64,000 nucleotides of DNA, taken from positions 248,001-312,000 of the forward strand of contig VWZL01000728.1 of assembly GCA_013396915.1 (NCBI GenBank). The letters run 5' to 3'. Of this stretch, positions 24,556-35,370 are shown piece by piece. The stretch is from Stercorarius parasiticus. Its lineage: Eukaryota; Chordata; Aves; Charadriiformes; Stercorariidae. The notes under the pieces are model-generated. The model was not told the DNA's origin and did not search any database. It saw only the letters and a list, made by a program, of their open reading frames with translations. Positions within the stretch are counted from its first letter, which is position 1; each line of letters starts with the position of its first letter. A program made the translations under genes and the position numbers.

Positions 24556-25281
24556 GGGATGCTGACAATTGTCAGTATTTTAGCCCTGGAACGTTGATGG
24601 GAGTCAAACATCTCTTTTGTTCTCAACCTCTTGTATTTCACCATTGACCCTTATTGAGATTCTATGCATGCATTATAAAGATTTTTGCTGAAATGAAGTA
24701 AAGTGTGGTGTTTCAAGGTATCATCACCCATACAGTAATCTCCCTTCTCTATGACATTTCCCATAGGTCTTCTCTAGAAGAACTTTCAGCCCATGATCTG
24801 TTATTTCTAGGCAATTCATTAAAGGTGACATTAAAAACAAGTTCTTATAATTTCTCCAGAAATCTACCTAATCCAGAAATCTGAATCTCCCCTGGAAAAT
24901 ATGTAGGAAGAGTCTGTAAAAAAATCGCCCTGAAGTCCATTAGTTTCTACTATTGCCTAAGCATGAGTCTGAAGTGCAGATTTACCTACCGCACACTAGA
25001 CAACATGCTACCTCCAGATATTGATAATAGGGACATCTACACCTGAGCTCATTGAGAACATGCTGTAAGGAGAGAGACATGTAAACAGAGAGATTAGACT
25101 TCTGTTTAGATCCTGTTTTAGAGGAGTTCAGTTAAAGCGCTTCCTTTATTTCCATTTCTACAGAAGAGAACTGGTGATGCCTCTTCTCTTTCCTGTATCT
25201 TGTGTGCCTATTTAGGAGATGGACTTTTCATATCAAAGACATATTCTAGGTTGGACATCAATCCTTTGACTTAGTTACACC

Positions 25282-25345
25282 TAAAATCATAAAATATCTC
25301 AAATTAGGAGGGGTCCATAAGGATGATTGAGTCTGTGATCCACTG
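25282..25345 (-). mobile_element. Old CR1 LINE 3' tail (relic)
   Basis: The plus strand reads AAATCATAAAATATCTCAAA, then TTAGGAGGGGTCCATAAGGA, then TGATTGAGTC. This parallels the reverse complement of a bird CR1 3' end (AATCATAGAATATC..., TTGGAAGGGACCCATAAGGA, TCATCGAGTCC). The match weakens beyond about 25345, although faint similarity may continue. It points in the opposite direction to the larger relic that begins about 190 bases to the right. Confidence 0.65.
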
Positions 25346-25534
25346 AGTCTACCTATATACTTTTTCTTCATCATGGCTACAGCACCCTGAAGGTCATATC
25401 CTTGGTGGCTTAAATCAAGCTTTTCAGTCCTCTGCAAATTATTAAATTCTCAAGGAATAAGAGAGAGGATTCTCTTGTATCAATCAAGAGAAGATTCAAG
25501 TGAAAAAAGTATGATGCTAATTTTTGAAGGAGAG

Positions 25535-26833
25535 TGCAGAAGTTACCATGGAATTCCCTTCAGAATCTGTGCTGGGACTTCCACTATTTAACAATTTCAT
25601 AAGTTAAATGGAAAAGTGAGTGAATAATCTTGGGGCGAAGTTTTCTGACAATGAAAATTTTGCACGGACAAAACTAAGGTAGCTGGCGTAGAACAGGAGG
25701 AACTGTAAAGTATCTTGTGATACTGAGTGAGACGATGACAAAACATCCCGTGAAAACCAACAGAAAATAAAGCACCTGGGAACACTAATTCTAGCTGTAT
25801 ATTTTTAGTGATGAGCTCAGCAGGAAGCCTCTGACAAATTATCTTGGCTGTGGCAAATCTGAGTGCCTTAAGCCTGCCCCCAGCTAATCGTATCCACCTC
25901 CTCATTTCTGTCAGTCTAAAAAAACCCTGTTTTCTTGTTTAATGGTAGAGTTTTTGTGACAGTTTTTAGCTTCCAAGTATTTCATAGACCTGGGTCAGAG
26001 TTCAGAAAGAAGAATAATTAAGGCAGCAAAACCAACAAAAGGTAACTTCTAGTAGGGGTGAATCAAAGCACATGGAAAGGGGTCATGAAGGGAGTAACAA
26101 AATATATTTGCTGAAATGAAAATTGCTCATAATTTAGTAAAAAGATTATGGAGTATGTGTGGACATTTCCCTGAAAACATCAGATCATTGATGAAAACAA
26201 CGGAGTAATTATTAAGTAAACCGTGGAGAACTATACAGAAAACCCTATTAAGCCACCACATACATCTACAGAGCATCGTCATCCTGACTCCTGAGAGGAG
26301 CTCTTCTCATTCTACGCCAAAAGGGGCACACTCAAAAGGGCACAAAACAGAATGACAACTTAATCAGGGAAGTTAGAATGACAACCATGCAAGGAGACAG
26401 TAAAGACCCTGAAAATTTTCAGCTTCCGAGACAGATGACAGGGATCATGGGTATACAGTCAATTCTGAAAAATCACATATTATGTAAAGACAGTGAAAAA
26501 GAGAAGAGCAGAGGACACCCAGTATTATTATTGAGTGCCAGAGCTTATAAAACTCGGAACAGAAGAACATTTCCCAACAACACATAACTAAATCATGGAC
26601 CTTGTTGACACAGTATTTTATAGATGGTCAAAGTATTGATGGATTAAAATAGAAGTTAAATAAGGTACAGCCTCACTGGTGCCTGTTAAATTCTTTAATC
26701 GGGATATAACTCTAATTCAGTGTTGTCAGAAACAAATATTTTCAAGAGCATCCAGCATCATCTGCTGTTAGCAACCAAGCAGAGACTGGCTGGGAAGTTG
26801 TCTGCCCTGATGCAGCTATTCTTATGTTCTTTT
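25535..26833 (+). mobile_element. Very old CR1 LINE relic (ORF2 RT end to 3' terminus)
   Basis: About 1.3 kb follows, in order, the second half of CR1 ORF2 and its 3' end, but with heavy decay. Recognisable blocks are: TCTGTGCTGGGACTTCC with TATTTAACAATTTCATAA (25567-25602, the conserved stretch before the catalytic motif); TTTTCTGACAAT at 25641-25652, the position of the FADD catalytic motif, now reading F-S-D-N; AGAGGACACCCAGTATTATT near 26511-26530; GTTGACACAGTATTTTATAG through GGTCAAAGTATTGATGG near 26603-26643; and CAGCTATTCTTATGTTCTT at the 3' end (26813-26831). The TTCTTATGTTCTT terminus is the kind I associate with the older amniote CR1 lineages known from turtles and crocodiles, not with the bird ATTCTATG octamer. 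All frames are broken. Small open frames in this interval on either strand are shadows of the relic. Confidence 0.75.
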
Positions 26834-27556
26834 TCTTATACCTGTACCATAATTATCTTAGTCATTACTGCACTATGTTCACAGAACATTGAGCCCTATA
26901 TCTGGGTTACAGTGGTAAGACGCGTCATTTATCCTTGTCACATCATGTAAACTAAAGACACTGCATTATAATTATTGACTTGTCTTTTGTTGAATTGTCA
27001 CTGTCACCATCATCAGAACATGCCATGGACTTCTTTTATTTGTTGAAAGAAAGGATGATATCTATATTTTATGTTTAGCCAGTAAGGGGTCTTCGTATTA
27101 TCACTTTATCAGAGGGGGAAACAGAGATAGGAAAACAAAAATTTCTCATTAACTCCATTTCTCATCAGTAAAAACAGATGAAACAATTGCAAGCTAGTAT
27201 TAAGAAAGGCTATTCAGAGCTAGTTTAGATTGTTGCACCTTTGTTAATGATTTCCTGGCTGAGATAATGAATCACACCTTGATATTCTTACATCTTTTTC
27301 TTACACAAACACAAAGCTGCAAGAAACTGGGATGGTGCCAACCCACTCATCTCACTTGTAAGTTATTCTTCACCTGCCATTGAAAAAACTATCTATAGCA
27401 GACTTTTTTTTCTGCCAGCCCTCTGAGGGGACTCAGCCTTACAGGTGCAAAATCTACTGGATGCTATCCTCTTCTCCACCCGTTCCAAGAATGAATGAAA
27501 AACATATTAGCTTGATGGTTTTTAACCTGATCATTTCCCTTACAGTGATGGACAGC
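26834..27556. other. Unique non-coding sequence, no gene seen
   Basis: Lies between the old CR1 relic and a solo LTR. No recognisable gene, RNA or repeat unit. A small plus-strand frame at 27380-27598 runs into the LTR and is not credible as a gene. Confidence 0.6.
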
Positions 27557-27756
27557 TGTCCTGGTTTCATCCTGGAAAGAGTTAATTTCTGTTTCTAGTG
27601 ATTGCTGTGAAAGGAATGTCAATAATACCTATTGTTTTTAGTTATTGCTAAGTGATGTTTACATTATTGAAGGCCTTCTTTTCAGCTTCCTATAGAGGAA
27701 TAGAGAGAAGATGGAATGGCCAATGAAATATTCCACACCATAGAAGTCATGCTCGG

Positions 27757-27764
27757 TATATAAA
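27757..27764 (+). promoter_or_regulatory. TATA box of the solo LTR
   Basis: TATATAAA lies about 200 bases into the LTR and about 130 bases before its polyadenylation signal, the normal U3/R arrangement. It could drive transcription rightward into flanking DNA if still active. Confidence 0.7.
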
Positions 27765-27894
27765 TGGGGGTTAGCTGGGGGGGTGGAAACCTGCAATCAT
27801 TGCTCAGGATGCTGGCAATTCACCGAGCAGTGAGAACGTCTGATATTATCATTATTGTTATTTTTCCTTTTCTGATACTGTTCTATTAAACTGT

Positions 27895-27900
27895 CTTTAT
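27895..27900 (+). promoter_or_regulatory. Polyadenylation signal of the solo LTR
   Basis: ATTAAA follows a pyrimidine-rich stretch and precedes CTGTCTTTATC. This is the usual position of the polyadenylation signal in this LTR type. Confidence 0.6.
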
Positions 27901-27998
27901 CTCAACCCACAATTTTTTTTCCTTCCCTCTCCTTTTTTCCCTTGTGGGGGGAGGGAGGGGCAAGCAAGTGGCTGCCTGGTGAGGGTTAAACCATGACA

Positions 27999-30094
27999 AT
28001 AGCAGAAAACAGAATAAACAGAAATGTGCTCATCTTCAGAGGATCAGGCTGCCAGACCTCAGGCCCCGAGTTGTCCTGCTAGACCACAGAGCAGACAAAG
28101 GAAGCCTTCGGATCATTCTTGCTAGTGATATCTCACCAGCAAGGGAGAGCCGACTTTCAAGCTTTTGCCTCTGATAATCATACTATAAAATCAGAATTTT
28201 GATGAGCCACAGTTTGTTGCAAAAGACACCATAGAAAATTTACATCTTTGTAATCTCTTCAGGACACTGTGCAACACAGCTGGAATGTAATAGCAATATT
28301 AAAAAGGCAGAAAAACTGATACAGTAATTCAGGGGGTTACCTGGGTGTATTACAGGTGTAATGTGTCTTATCAAGGACACTGCACCTTTACCTTTATTTC
28401 CAAGCTCTTTTGGACATGCAGTTAAAAAACAGTATCTTAGACTGGTCTTGAGACTCAGACTAAACAGTTCAGTTGGGCTTTATCAGCACTATTTTTCATA
28501 TCCTTTTTAAAGATTGTTTTAATTATCACAATTTCTGAAAACTTTTTCTTTCAAATAAAGATTGGTTTGGGGATGAAGTGAAGAAGAGTAATTGTTGTGA
28601 GGAGTTTGATTGAAATTAGAATATTTTTAGCCAAAAAGTTGATTTACTGGAAAAGTAATGATCTGTTTTGTTAAAAAGACATTTTTTTTCAAAATCACTA
28701 TGTTTTTATTGATCTGCTTCAGTGATAATATACCATATTTCAATTCAGAGAAGTGGACTCTATAAGACATCATTACTTCAGGTGTATGATATCTCTTCTG
28801 AACAGAGGAAACAAATTGATAAGGTTAGCTCCTCACATTCCCATGATTAACAAAGCTTTTGGCAACACTTCCTCAATATCTGAAGGGCTAAATAAATGAA
28901 TAAAAAAAATTAAGAGGCAGCTAGAATTCATGAAGACTGCTGATGAAAAAAGACTCGTGCTTCATTTGAACATATTTTCTTGTCATTTAGTGACAGTCCT
29001 GTGTTAGTGTAAAGATAGCAGGTTATAATTTTCAAGTGAAATTAGATTGGATATGTACTCTAAATTTTAGTATTTTGCATAGTAGTATGCTTAGATAAAA
29101 TACATTGTATTTGTCAACTTGCAAAAGCTGTAGAACTGTAATAGTCAAGAGGCTATCTATCCATCTGAATTGCTAACAAAAAATATATTTTTCTGGTCAG
29201 AAAATCGTTGGTATCTCAACAGGTTGCACCAAAAATATAAGCCATTTTACATTTATTTTCAGGAACGTTCCTCTGATTTCAAAAGGACTCATTGCCACAC
29301 CTAGTAAGTACCATATACATGTTCTGATTATGGCTGCGTGCTCAGGGTAAAATGTTGCCCAGAACCACATACGCCGATGCTCTCAAGGCTAAAAGGAGTT
29401 CTGTAATCTGTGTAATAACAGCCCCATGTCAGAATCAAGCCTGAAAGACTGACTGTGATTTAGCCACCCACAGACAGCAGCTTTTTGCAACACCAGGAAG
29501 AATTTCTCCACCAGGAAGAATTTCTATTCTGCAGAAGTCAGCTGAAAAGGGTAAATTTGCCCTTGTCAGTCTTGATGCCTATCTGAAAGCCCACTAATTT
29601 GCAAATGGCTGTATTTGCTGGTGGATAATGCCCAGGCAGAGAGGGACATGGGGATGTGCACTCCACAACTATGACAAGTATCTCATCTCTGGCCTTGATC
29701 CTCACAAGCCAGAAAACCTGCATGGTCCCACCCAGTAAGGACACAGGAATGCACTTTTATTCTGGGATGTGGCAAGGTCTAAAGTTTTCTCTCAAAGAAG
29801 GGAATGAGCGGCTAAAAGTGATGGTAGCCTTAAAAGACATTTTACTTACCCTGCTAGGGCTCTGGTCTCTGTAACTTGTTCACTCCCAGGAAGACCCATG
29901 ACTGAACTCAGCAGATTAGTGTTTCTGTGACTACATGAGATCACGACAGTGCCACAATCAGGGGGATCAGTCAGCACAAATTCTGGCTTAGATTTGGGCT
30001 GGGCATGCAGGATAGACATACCTTTTCCATAAAACTATTCAGGGCTGAGTGACTGCCTGGTTCATCCTCATAAAACTGTGGATGAACACAGTCC
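27999..30094. other. Unique non-coding sequence, no gene seen
   Basis: No recognisable gene. A perfect-but-one 18-bp tandem duplication lies at 29491-29526. Two overlapping small frames on opposite strands near 29538-29874 have no known domain. Confidence 0.6.
29491..29526. repeat. 18-bp tandem duplication
   Basis: Two adjacent copies of CACCAGGAAGAATTTCT plus one base; the copies differ only in the last base. It looks like a recent local duplication. Confidence 0.9.
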
Positions 30095-30849
30095 CAGACA
30101 AGGTGCAGGGTCCTGCATGTGGGTCGGGGCAATCCCAAGCACAAATACTAGCTGGACAGAGAATGTCTTGAGAGCAGCCCTGAAGAGAAGGATTTGGGGG
30201 TGTTGGTTGATGAGAAGCTCAACATGATCGAGCAATGTGCACTTGCAGCCCAGAAAGCCAACTGCATCCTGGGCTGCCTCAAAAGAAGCGTGGCCAGCAG
30301 GGCGAGGGAGGTGATTCTGCCTCTCTATTCCGCTCTTGTGAGACGCCATTTGGAATACTGCATCCAGCGCTGGAGCCCCCAACACAAGAAAGACATAGAC
30401 CTGTTGGAGCGGGTCCAGAGGAGGCCACAAAAATGATCAGAGGGCTGCAGCACCTCTCCTGTGAGGACAGTCTGAGAAAGTTGGGGCTGTTCAGCCTGGA
30501 GAAGAGAAGGCTCTGACGAGACCTTATAGCAGCATTCCAGTATCTGAAAGGGGGCTACAAGAAATCTGGGGAAGGACTTTTTACAAGAGCATGTAGTGAT
30601 AGGACAAGGGGCAATGTCTTTAAGCTTAAAGAGGGTAGATTTAGATTAGATATTAGGAAGAAATTTTTCACTGTGAGGGTGGTGAGACACTGGAACAGGT
30701 TGCCCAGAGAAGTTGTGGATGCCCCATCCCTGGAAGAGTTCAAGGCCAGGCTGGATGGGACTTTGAGCAACCTGGCTTAGTGGGAGGTCTCCCTGCCCAT
30801 GGGGGTCTTTAAGGTCTCTTCCAACCCAAACCATACCATGATTCTATGA
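30095..30849 (+). mobile_element. CR1 LINE, 5'-truncated, with decayed ORF2 end
   Basis: This 755-bp copy begins within ORF2 at the CAAGGTGCAGGGTCCTGCAT stretch (the end of the reverse-transcriptase domain) and runs to the 3' terminus ATTCTATGA. The frame from about 30194 encodes the typical thumb-to-C-terminal part of the CR1 reverse transcriptase, with recognisable [30 protein letters not shown] and ERVQRR motifs (the middle one shortened in this copy by substitutions). A one-base deletion near 30423 shifts the frame, so that frame ends at 30436, and a second stop lies near 30514 in the downstream frame. The 3' untranslated region is well preserved, apart from a short deletion in the segment before CTTTAAGGTCTCTTCCAACC. 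The upstream 3.5 kb of a full element, including the endonuclease and the catalytic part of the polymerase, is absent, so the copy is immobile. It is moderately young, but older than a fresh insertion. Confidence 0.93.
30194..30516 (+). pseudogene. CR1 ORF2 C-terminal fragment, frameshifted
   Basis: This is the coding remnant inside the CR1 copy: the C-terminal part of the LINE reverse transcriptase, after the catalytic palm. The first frame carries the [14 protein letters not shown] and LLERVQRR segments and stops at 30436. The remaining residues ([19 protein letters not shown] onwards) continue in the +1 neighbour frame until a stop near 30514. The break is a one-base loss in the AGGGCCAC stretch. 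No endonuclease or catalytic aspartates are present, so no function is expected. Confidence 0.88.
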
Positions 30850-31195
30850 AAGCTAAGATTTGGGTAATCAGGAGATACAAATTCTCCAGATGGTCTCACA
30901 ATTGCAATCAAAGTTACCTATTGAACAGTGCTGGAGACTCAAGTCCTCTTTCTAACCATTGAGCATACCATGTGCAGACACCATTGCTACTAGCCTCTAC
31001 TTGATATAGCATATTCAAGAACCAATTTTACTGAAATCATCTCAAAACAGTCATTTGTGTTTCAGAAGAGCATTAAAAGCCACAGAGACTTTCAACAGAT
31101 CTTGTAGAAAACACTGTATTAAAAATACTGCTTGTAGATTCATGGTAGGCAACAGTCTCTATCTTAGAAGTCTAAGGAACGATGGGAATACACAG

Positions 31196-31280
31196 GTATA
31201 TGTGTATACAAACATAAATATATGGATATATATAAACACATAAATGTATACATCGGCACATACACAGGTGTACACACATT
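31196..31280. repeat. Decayed TA/TG/CA simple sequence
   Basis: A run of TATA, TGTATAC, ACACATA and TACACACA units, too mixed for a pure microsatellite but clearly low-complexity. Confidence 0.7.
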
Positions 31281-32440
31281 GCTTCTGCTTGATACTTGAG
31301 AAATCAGCAAGCTGACGTTTAGCCAGAAAAAAAACAAGGTTTAACCTAATTCAAATCAGCAGAGACAGGTAAGGAACCATGCCTTTCTCCTGGGTCCTGA
31401 GTCAATGAACCATAAAATGATTGAGAGAGATTGCTCCCCCAGGTATGCTCTGTCCCCAGGCAGCTGATATTAGATAGGCTGCAATTCCAAGCGAGACTTC
31501 ACCATACACTTATCCAGCCTGCCTTCCTACCCCTTTGGGGATAGCCATCCCGCACAGCAGCTAAACAGCCCATCCTTGCTGTCCGTTTTGTGTACTAGAT
31601 CACAGAGATACAGACATTTTTTCTCTTCTTTTAGTCAACACAGCAGATATTACGTTAAATCATCATCAGCTGTAGAATTTCAGATTCTGGCACATCCTGG
31701 TGTGCCAATAGTTACAATCTGAGATCCCTGCCTCAGCATGTCTTTCAGTAAGACTAAATCATTCCTGACAAATAGATGCCTGCGGTAGCTGTTGAAAAAT
31801 GGATGGGCTTGCCTGGCATAAATAGGGTTTTGGAGAAGGAACTTATTGATTAGCTTGTAGAATTTCTCTCCTGGTTGAGGATTCTGGGGTTCAGTGCATT
31901 AATTCTGAATGTTTCACTCATCGCCTTACTAGTTTTCTTATTCAACTTTATTCATTTTCCCCTATCTCTCCTTCCTCCTCCTCTTTCCTCCTGCCCCCCA
32001 ATTTCTGGTATGAGAAAGTCCGAGAGTCAAAATTCAATTTTTTCTTCCATCTCTCAAGGCTTCAGGAGGCTGAGACCTGCTCAGCCAGAATATTTTCAAA
32101 ATACACTGATGCTGACAAGTCTCAACCAAATATATTCCTCCCTGGCTGTGCTGCAAGTAACTTCCCCTCTCCCTCCATTTGGTGTGATTTTTATGAAAGA
32201 CATCAGCAGGAACTATTCCAAAAGGTCGTTTTCCACATAGAATGAGGAAAATATTAGGTGACCGGAGAGAAGCGAAGTAATGTTTCATGAATGCAGACTT
32301 CCCCTTCTGTTTGAAAATGACACACACCCCCCAATATACATAGTAGAAACTCTACCATTTCACTCACCTTGTGAAGGCATCATGATGCTTGTTGATTTGG
32401 TCTGAATGGCAGTCAAATAAAACATCATGTATTCTGCAGA

Positions 32441-32512
32441 GCTCAAATAAAAAAAAAACAAACAAAAACACCTCCTCCCCTAAAAAAAAAAAAAAACAAA
32501 ACACCAGCAAAG
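32441..32512. repeat. A-rich tract with C interruptions
   Basis: Two A-runs (9 and about 14 bases) with CAAACAAAAACA between them and a CCTCCTCCCC spacer. It could be decayed simple sequence. No retrocopy body is recognisable upstream. Confidence 0.75.
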
Positions 32513-35010
32513 CCTGATATGAAGTGAGTTTAAATTATTTGTTCTGTAATTGCTCTGACTTTATACTTTCCACAGGACATGTCATTATCACGTACTGCCC
32601 ATTGACAAACATGGTGGGAGCTGAATCCATGGGGAAAATGTCCCTTTTAGGAAGGGTAGTGCCCAGTTTCGTTATTTCTACACCTACAGAGAACAGTTAC
32701 AATTTTCTCTGTAGTGCCTTTTTTATGATATAGATGACAAGAAAGAACGCTGATTTTGAGTAGTGCTTGCAGGCACTAGTGATGAAGCCTTTGAAAATCA
32801 GGTTCACTGCTTGTACCACTGAGCTATAGTCCATGGGGAAATTAATGGCCTTTCTACACTCTTAAATCTGAGTAAAACAGGGGTCCATTTCTGCCCACTT
32901 CAAACAAAAAAAAGAGAAAAACAAAACCCAGTCCACAAAACATGATTTCTGTAGAAAAAGAGACTCATAAGAGGAAGAAAAGTCCTGCGGTATGAGCAGT
33001 GGCCTGGTTTTGTGAGACAAGCACTAGCTCTCCAAACTGATCCTATGGTCTTAGGCAACTGGGACTGTCAGATGTATTTAGATACGTTACACCACTGTTT
33101 TACAGACACCAAAGTATCTGGTGTCTCTCGACATGATCCTTGAGGTATGTTTACATTGTCAAGTTAGAGTACTCTTGATTTAGCCACAAGTCCTCTTCCC
33201 CCAAATGCTCTCCATGCCTAGGGGTTGGATCCAAAGGATCATGTGGTTCTTAGTCTAAGAGTTACAGCAGGGAGGCAATAACACCAAAAAGACTATGCTA
33301 CAGCAGATGCATGTTGAAGCCTGTCCCAGGCTTGCAGACATGCTTTGTCCCATCCAGAGACATCCTTTGAGCAGTCCCCCTGCAAGAGAGCCTTCAAAAG
33401 AATTTGTCTTGCTAAAGCACCCATATACAGAAGTCACAAAGGTGAAGCTTGACATGAACGTACATCAGGGGGACACCACCAGCAGACAGGCTGTATCCTT
33501 GTGAGGGAAAGCTTCCTGCCAAACATGCTTTAAATCCAGGTCTTGGAAGATCATGTTCCCCCGCCTGCAGTATTTTACAGGCACTATGGGCTGGAAAAGG
33601 AAAGGCGGTAGATGTATTTTGATCAGGCATGGAAAATGAAGTGCTTTAAGAGTGTAAAGAAAGGAACAGCTGCTGGTATCCATGGGAAGGGTATGGTAGA
33701 CTCAATCCCAACGAGGTAATTTGTGTCAGAAAATGTCAGCCTGGCTGTGCAGGGTGGCAAAGAAAGGCAGAAAGGTGCCATAGACTGTCGAAATGGGGTA
33801 GGTCTTATACCTCAGTAGCTCCATGATTTTGCAAGTGGACAAGACCTCATAAACAATGCCTGGGATGTGTTCCTTCTGTCTGTCTCAAAGAGGTCATGTG
33901 AAAATGTATGCATTTTAAGGGTGCCAAGGTACACCCACAGAGGATACACATATACACACAGGTTGTTTCCTAATTTGAAAGGAATGTGTAATTGTTGAGA
34001 GTGGTGCTTTTTTTCAAGAGCTCTTTCTAAGTAGTAAGGGAGAAGAGGCTGTTACTGCATGATTAGGAAGTTTCTGAATGATAATTTAAAGATAATCTTT
34101 TAAGATTTGGAGCAACTTCATTATACACAGTTCTAAGTGACTTAACTACAAGTTGTAATTATTCCTATCTCTATCTTGCAGTTTCCTCATGAAGCCTTTC
34201 AAAAAAACCCATACAGCTCATAGCTTAACTGGGACCTTGCAAGTCATAAACTGTACTTCAGCTTTGGTTGACTGGAAATAAGTCTAATCCGATTGCTTGC
34301 CAACCTTCACTGGAACGATAATACTGAACAAATAACCCCACAGGCAGTATGACATTGCTTTTCCTGCCAGTCTCAATTTTAACTTGATTGTTTCTTAATG
34401 CCATAGGCGATGTCAGAGACACTCAGGACAATATGTTGCTAAAAGATATGAGTCAAAGAATAGTCTGAACTGTTACTCTTGATCCTACTTTATACGTACC
34501 TGTAAATATTAGGTGTAGCCATTGACAGATACCTGTGGGGGGATTTAATAAGATTCTTATTTCCCTATTCTGTCTTGAATCTTTCTTGATCCTGAGAAAC
34601 ACTTAGCACACTTAAAAAAAATGAACTGTTTGACAGGCCAAAACCAAAGACCAATAGGGCACTATAGACAGAGGACAAAATAGGGCAGCTGAGACCTCCT
34701 TTTTCCTCCTCCTCTGAGGATTTCTCACGTGTAGTAGTGAAGGATATTGTACAAGGAGGGAAAGTTTGGTTTAACACCAAAAACCTCACTCAATCCTTTC
34801 CATTCACGGGGTCAGCAGTTGCGAATTCAGCTGTGAAGGAGCCTCAGTGAAACAGCTCGTTTCACTTCTTGAGTCCAGGATGAAAGAAGGAAGAAAAAAA
34901 ATCCAGTCATTTTTTTTATATTGCACATGCAAAAAAGGGAAGCTTTGTGAACTACTCTCTTATATCCTGGACTAGATAGCACTCTCTATGTAACAGCTTT
35001 GATACCTAGC

Positions 35011-35370
35011 TTGATACTTCCTAGCATTGTCTTTGACTTTTTAACATGCAGCACCACTTTGTCTAACAGTCATATATGACTCTTGAGCTTATTCATATCC
35101 TCCTTGTGTTGTTTCCAGCTGAAAAACTCTGTTTTTTTCCCATTCTTAATTTCTAAACAAATACATTTTGTATGTATTTTTTAACACATTTCATATTCTT
35201 GACTCCATCCCAACATTAAGACTCTAGTTTTCAAATTCTTTCTGTAGCATAACCTGACCATCTGTGTTAACAATACTTTCCATCTTCATTTCATCAGCAT
35301 GTTGGCCTAAGAAGTGGGAGTGTGTTAATACAAGGTTATCATTGAAAATATCAGGTACAATCAGTTCCAA
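35011..35370 (-). mobile_element. Very old CR1 LINE reverse-transcriptase relic
   Basis: On the minus strand, GATATTTTCAATGATAACCT (around 35336-35355) corresponds to the CR1 NIFINDL stretch before the catalytic motif. About 300 bases further on, GTTAAAAAGTCAAAGACAAT followed by GCTAGGAAGTATCAAG (around 35020-35055) corresponds to the AVKKANRMLG stretch. The spacing matches the family. Between them ACAGAAAGAATTTGAAAAC and GGATGGAGTCAAGAATATGA fit the intervening CR1 blocks. Sequence identity is low and the frames are broken. The 61-codon minus frame at 35224-35409 is a shadow of this relic. The call rests on the order and spacing of several weak matches. Confidence 0.5.

Larger units (their letters stand above)
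15548..25281. other. Unique non-coding sequence with microsatellites, no gene seen
   Basis: About 9.7 kb without a recognisable gene. Short frames at 16467-16671, 17469-17760, 20073-20417 and 21582-21855 were examined and none shows a known domain or convincing exon boundaries. The stretch 21,220-21,850 is GC-richer. A short (AG)n run lies at 17440-17453 and two AAAAAAAACC units at 18139-18160. The larger microsatellites are listed separately. Confidence 0.55.
27557..27998 (+). mobile_element. Solo LTR of an endogenous retrovirus (442 bp)
   Basis: The unit starts TGTCCTGGTTTCATCCTGG and ends GGTTAAACCATGACA, so it has the TG...CA ends of a retroviral LTR. Inside, in the right order, are a TATA box (TATATAAA, 27757-27764), an ATTAAA polyadenylation signal (27895-27900) followed by the CTGTCTTTATCTCAACCC stretch typical of this bird LTR type, and a G-rich segment before the end. 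The flanks are ACAGC (27552-27556) and ATAGC (27999-28003), a 5-bp target duplication with one mismatch. No internal retroviral sequence is attached on either side, so this is a solo LTR left by recombination between the two LTRs of a provirus. A 5-bp duplication fits ERVL-like (class III) elements, but I cannot assign the family with certainty. Confidence 0.87.
30850..35010. other. Unique non-coding sequence with A/C-rich and TA-rich patches, no gene seen
   Basis: No gene is recognised. A TA/TG-rich decayed simple stretch lies at 31196-31280, and A-rich tracts with AAC interruptions at 32441-32512. The 121-codon plus-strand frame at 31875-32240 overlaps a minus frame of similar size. It opens with a pyrimidine-rich stretch and has no known domain. 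Confidence 0.55.

Noticed and set aside
24660..24680. GATTCTATGCATGC as a plus-strand CR1 terminus
   Set aside because: A single octamer without the preceding CR1 3' untranslated sequence.
27091..27140. Possible MIR-type SINE (ATCACTTTATCAGAGGGGGA)
   Set aside because: The GAGGAAACTGAGG-like wording is approximate and no flanking core is visible.
31875..32240. 121-codon plus-strand open frame with a hydrophobic start
   Set aside because: The hydrophobic start is produced by a long pyrimidine-rich stretch, and a similar-length frame overlaps on the other strand. No family recognised.
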